NCBI GenBank assembly: GCA_965644315.1
Contig: CBFFRQ010000066.1
Coordinates: 248,001 to 312,000, forward strand
Reading direction: 5' to 3'
DNA: 64,000 bases
DNA from: Caecitellus pseudoparvulus
Taxonomy: Eukaryota > Bigyra: Bicosoecida
Shown here: piece after piece, positions 63,901 to 64,000 of the stretch
Numbering within the stretch: the first letter of the stretch is position 1
Layout of the letters: every line of letters starts with the position of its first letter
The notes under the pieces: generated by a model
What the model was told of the DNA's origin: nothing
Seen by the model: only the letters and a program-made list of their open reading frames with translations
Database searches by the model: none
Made by a program: the position numbers and the translations under genes

Positions 63901-64000
63901 GCCCCTTTGGGGGGGTGCGGTAGCGGCGTCGCAGCACCGGGCGGGAGCCGGTCAATGCCCACACTCTGAGACCGCGACCCTGAAGTCTCAGCAAGGCCTG
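60912..64000 (-). CDS. Large unidentified Ala-rich helical protein, 5' end outside window
   Basis: An open frame runs from the window edge at 64000 to a stop at 60912, more than 1025 codons without interruption; competing frames on the other strand are far shorter, which supports it being coding. No convincing start is seen before the edge, so the gene is 5'-partial. The middle holds helical stretches: LQEDLLACARSAAAALVQQG, ANEWRCLVDARVALFGTPF, SNKFLELSRNGCKPAEMRQL and VRRLAGLRTSLSLAMLQSLW. A disordered Ser/Pro region follows (nt about 61400-62000). The C-terminus is a long heptad-like helix (RRMRRAQGRLVGEELAFIRA; VLDALQRQVRELRG; ALQDSTRQVQEQVTSLASAL). I could not assign a family; Nup88 and COG1 were considered without success. 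Confidence 0.72.
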   Translation of the reverse strand, partial: GLAETSGSRSQSVGIDRLPPGAATPLPHPPKGASSVGAFRVHLKGSGLETYHPLFPAPGMWQGNCMPPGDVQAVPGNAVASAAQEATAPPGMDSASYVPAAVEVALGAYSASGADAKVPLAAVLAVTEPLCQVLAGATHGKGGTISQRLQERLQALTYTAHHGRDESGDDGTPSVHASVKDPDVRAAAEAFQAAACSVGGGKAGATPLWVGLDDVAWAIMRAWAADRLETQYAMGAAWVEGHTLSPLAGEVSRAVSALAAAAAAQAALVRKYDDEAAMRPALRRGAAPSTSPRVGAEEGAVSLLRGTLGPDPAMPTSILIADPPQVPDPLLLLPLLRDAAEHLHQPVSPLILATAPLLPPLVSWSAGSPAFGPSPSPLPALPQPLQEDLLACARSAAAALVQQGKAGHLANEWRCLVDARVALFGTPFDAPLDIAQATQASVQGVGAPSLWNQLLLTSTSAAIAHVSALVQVLEERQASLSNKFLELSRNGCKPAEMRQLQQVATSQVRRLAGLRTSLSLAMLQSLWHGSGTTLNLGALCSQARLHGGAFFGLAELGRSSRLVNSAAAQSSSSLARRGGKDAFLTTAPRLHQGQGQKPGSATLPAACSAFPGVLHPSAAGCTAMHPRLTALLHGSDGASSGAAAGTVNLPCLLAASRAAGLVGVSWDQVPAATWLTAETFSSHSLPLPERRTVELHAPPLVLLHESVPQLQGRPRSGLFAPLLPAPDAGGRGQASAGTTPLPSPKGSSHSGGSGATPTPDLRVRTTVSPRSPRATAQASNTRTMLSVVEDAVRVLRKVATPSRAGGSALLVSAARTPGVVSRVRAASRSVPRSHNPDGSPPAYTHAEFLARRVGSQDLLRALLPRLTSVCDVIVDQADATPGWGPGAKRTAAHLHATLRRMRRAQGRLVGEELAFIRAMTVSLAHTNSATEASRARRTSRAADVLDALQRQVRELRGVPDLPAQDDVSLAHVGQQQSLVVALQDSTRQVQEQVTSLASALPVAGAAAAVASRLVRAALPPAPGSSTPK

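Noticed and set aside
1-64000. CRISPR arrays, insertion sequences, operons or phage genes
   Set aside because: No regular direct repeats, terminal inverted repeats, transposase or phage motifs were seen; the genes are eukaryotic and spliced.

Overview
This is nuclear DNA from a GC-rich, gene-dense, single-celled eukaryote that very probably builds a cilium or flagellum. The evidence is GT-AG spliceosomal introns (mostly about 50-210 nt) with well-conserved exon phases, wholly eukaryotic protein families (TOR kinase, RAD51, Doa10/MARCH6, GPI acyltransferase, RAB3GAP1, UBA1), one nuclear-type tRNA-Phe, and ciliary proteins (TMEM231, BBS9, a sperm-tail PG-rich-repeat protein). No plastid-specific gene is present, so alga versus heterotrophic protist cannot be decided; the lineage is left open.

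Layout. 1-7.3 kb: TMEM231-like transition-zone protein (+), a small unidentified gene (-), PIGW/GWT1 (+), a Sel1-repeat protein (+), a possible small gene. 7.3-11.5 kb: a large orphan protein (-) with a membrane helix, a polyQ tract and an RG-rich tail. 11.9-22.7 kb: a giant Doa10/MARCH6-type ER ubiquitin ligase followed by a GH47 alpha-mannosidase fused to a LamG-like domain (both +). 23-30.3 kb: HAD-like protein (-), casein kinase 1 (+), haloalkane-dehalogenase-like hydrolase (+), long-chain acyl-CoA synthetase (-). 31.1-40.4 kb: a 3105-codon single-exon TOR kinase (+). 40.9-47.4 kb: small unidentified protein (+), tRNA-Phe (+), aldehyde dehydrogenase (+), RAD51 (-), thioredoxin-like protein (+), unidentified protein (+). 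47.4-53.3 kb: sperm-tail-repeat protein (-) and BBS9 (+). 53.6-64 kb: RAB3GAP1 (+), UBA1 (+), and an unidentified large protein (-) that runs off the right edge.

How they relate. These are independent single-gene units, not operons, but themes recur. ER quality control and ubiquitin: Doa10, GH47 mannosidase, UBA1, with PIGW for GPI anchors. Cilium: TMEM231, BBS9, sperm-tail-repeat protein, perhaps the thioredoxin-like protein. Lipid and growth: LACS and TOR are divergently transcribed from one 801-bp spacer; ALDH could oxidise fatty aldehydes. Intron-rich genes lie beside very long single-exon genes, and introns concentrate at gene 5' ends.

Exon coordinates were worked out by hand from splice motifs, reading-frame continuity and remembered family sequences. 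Functional names rest on motif recognition, not on database searches.
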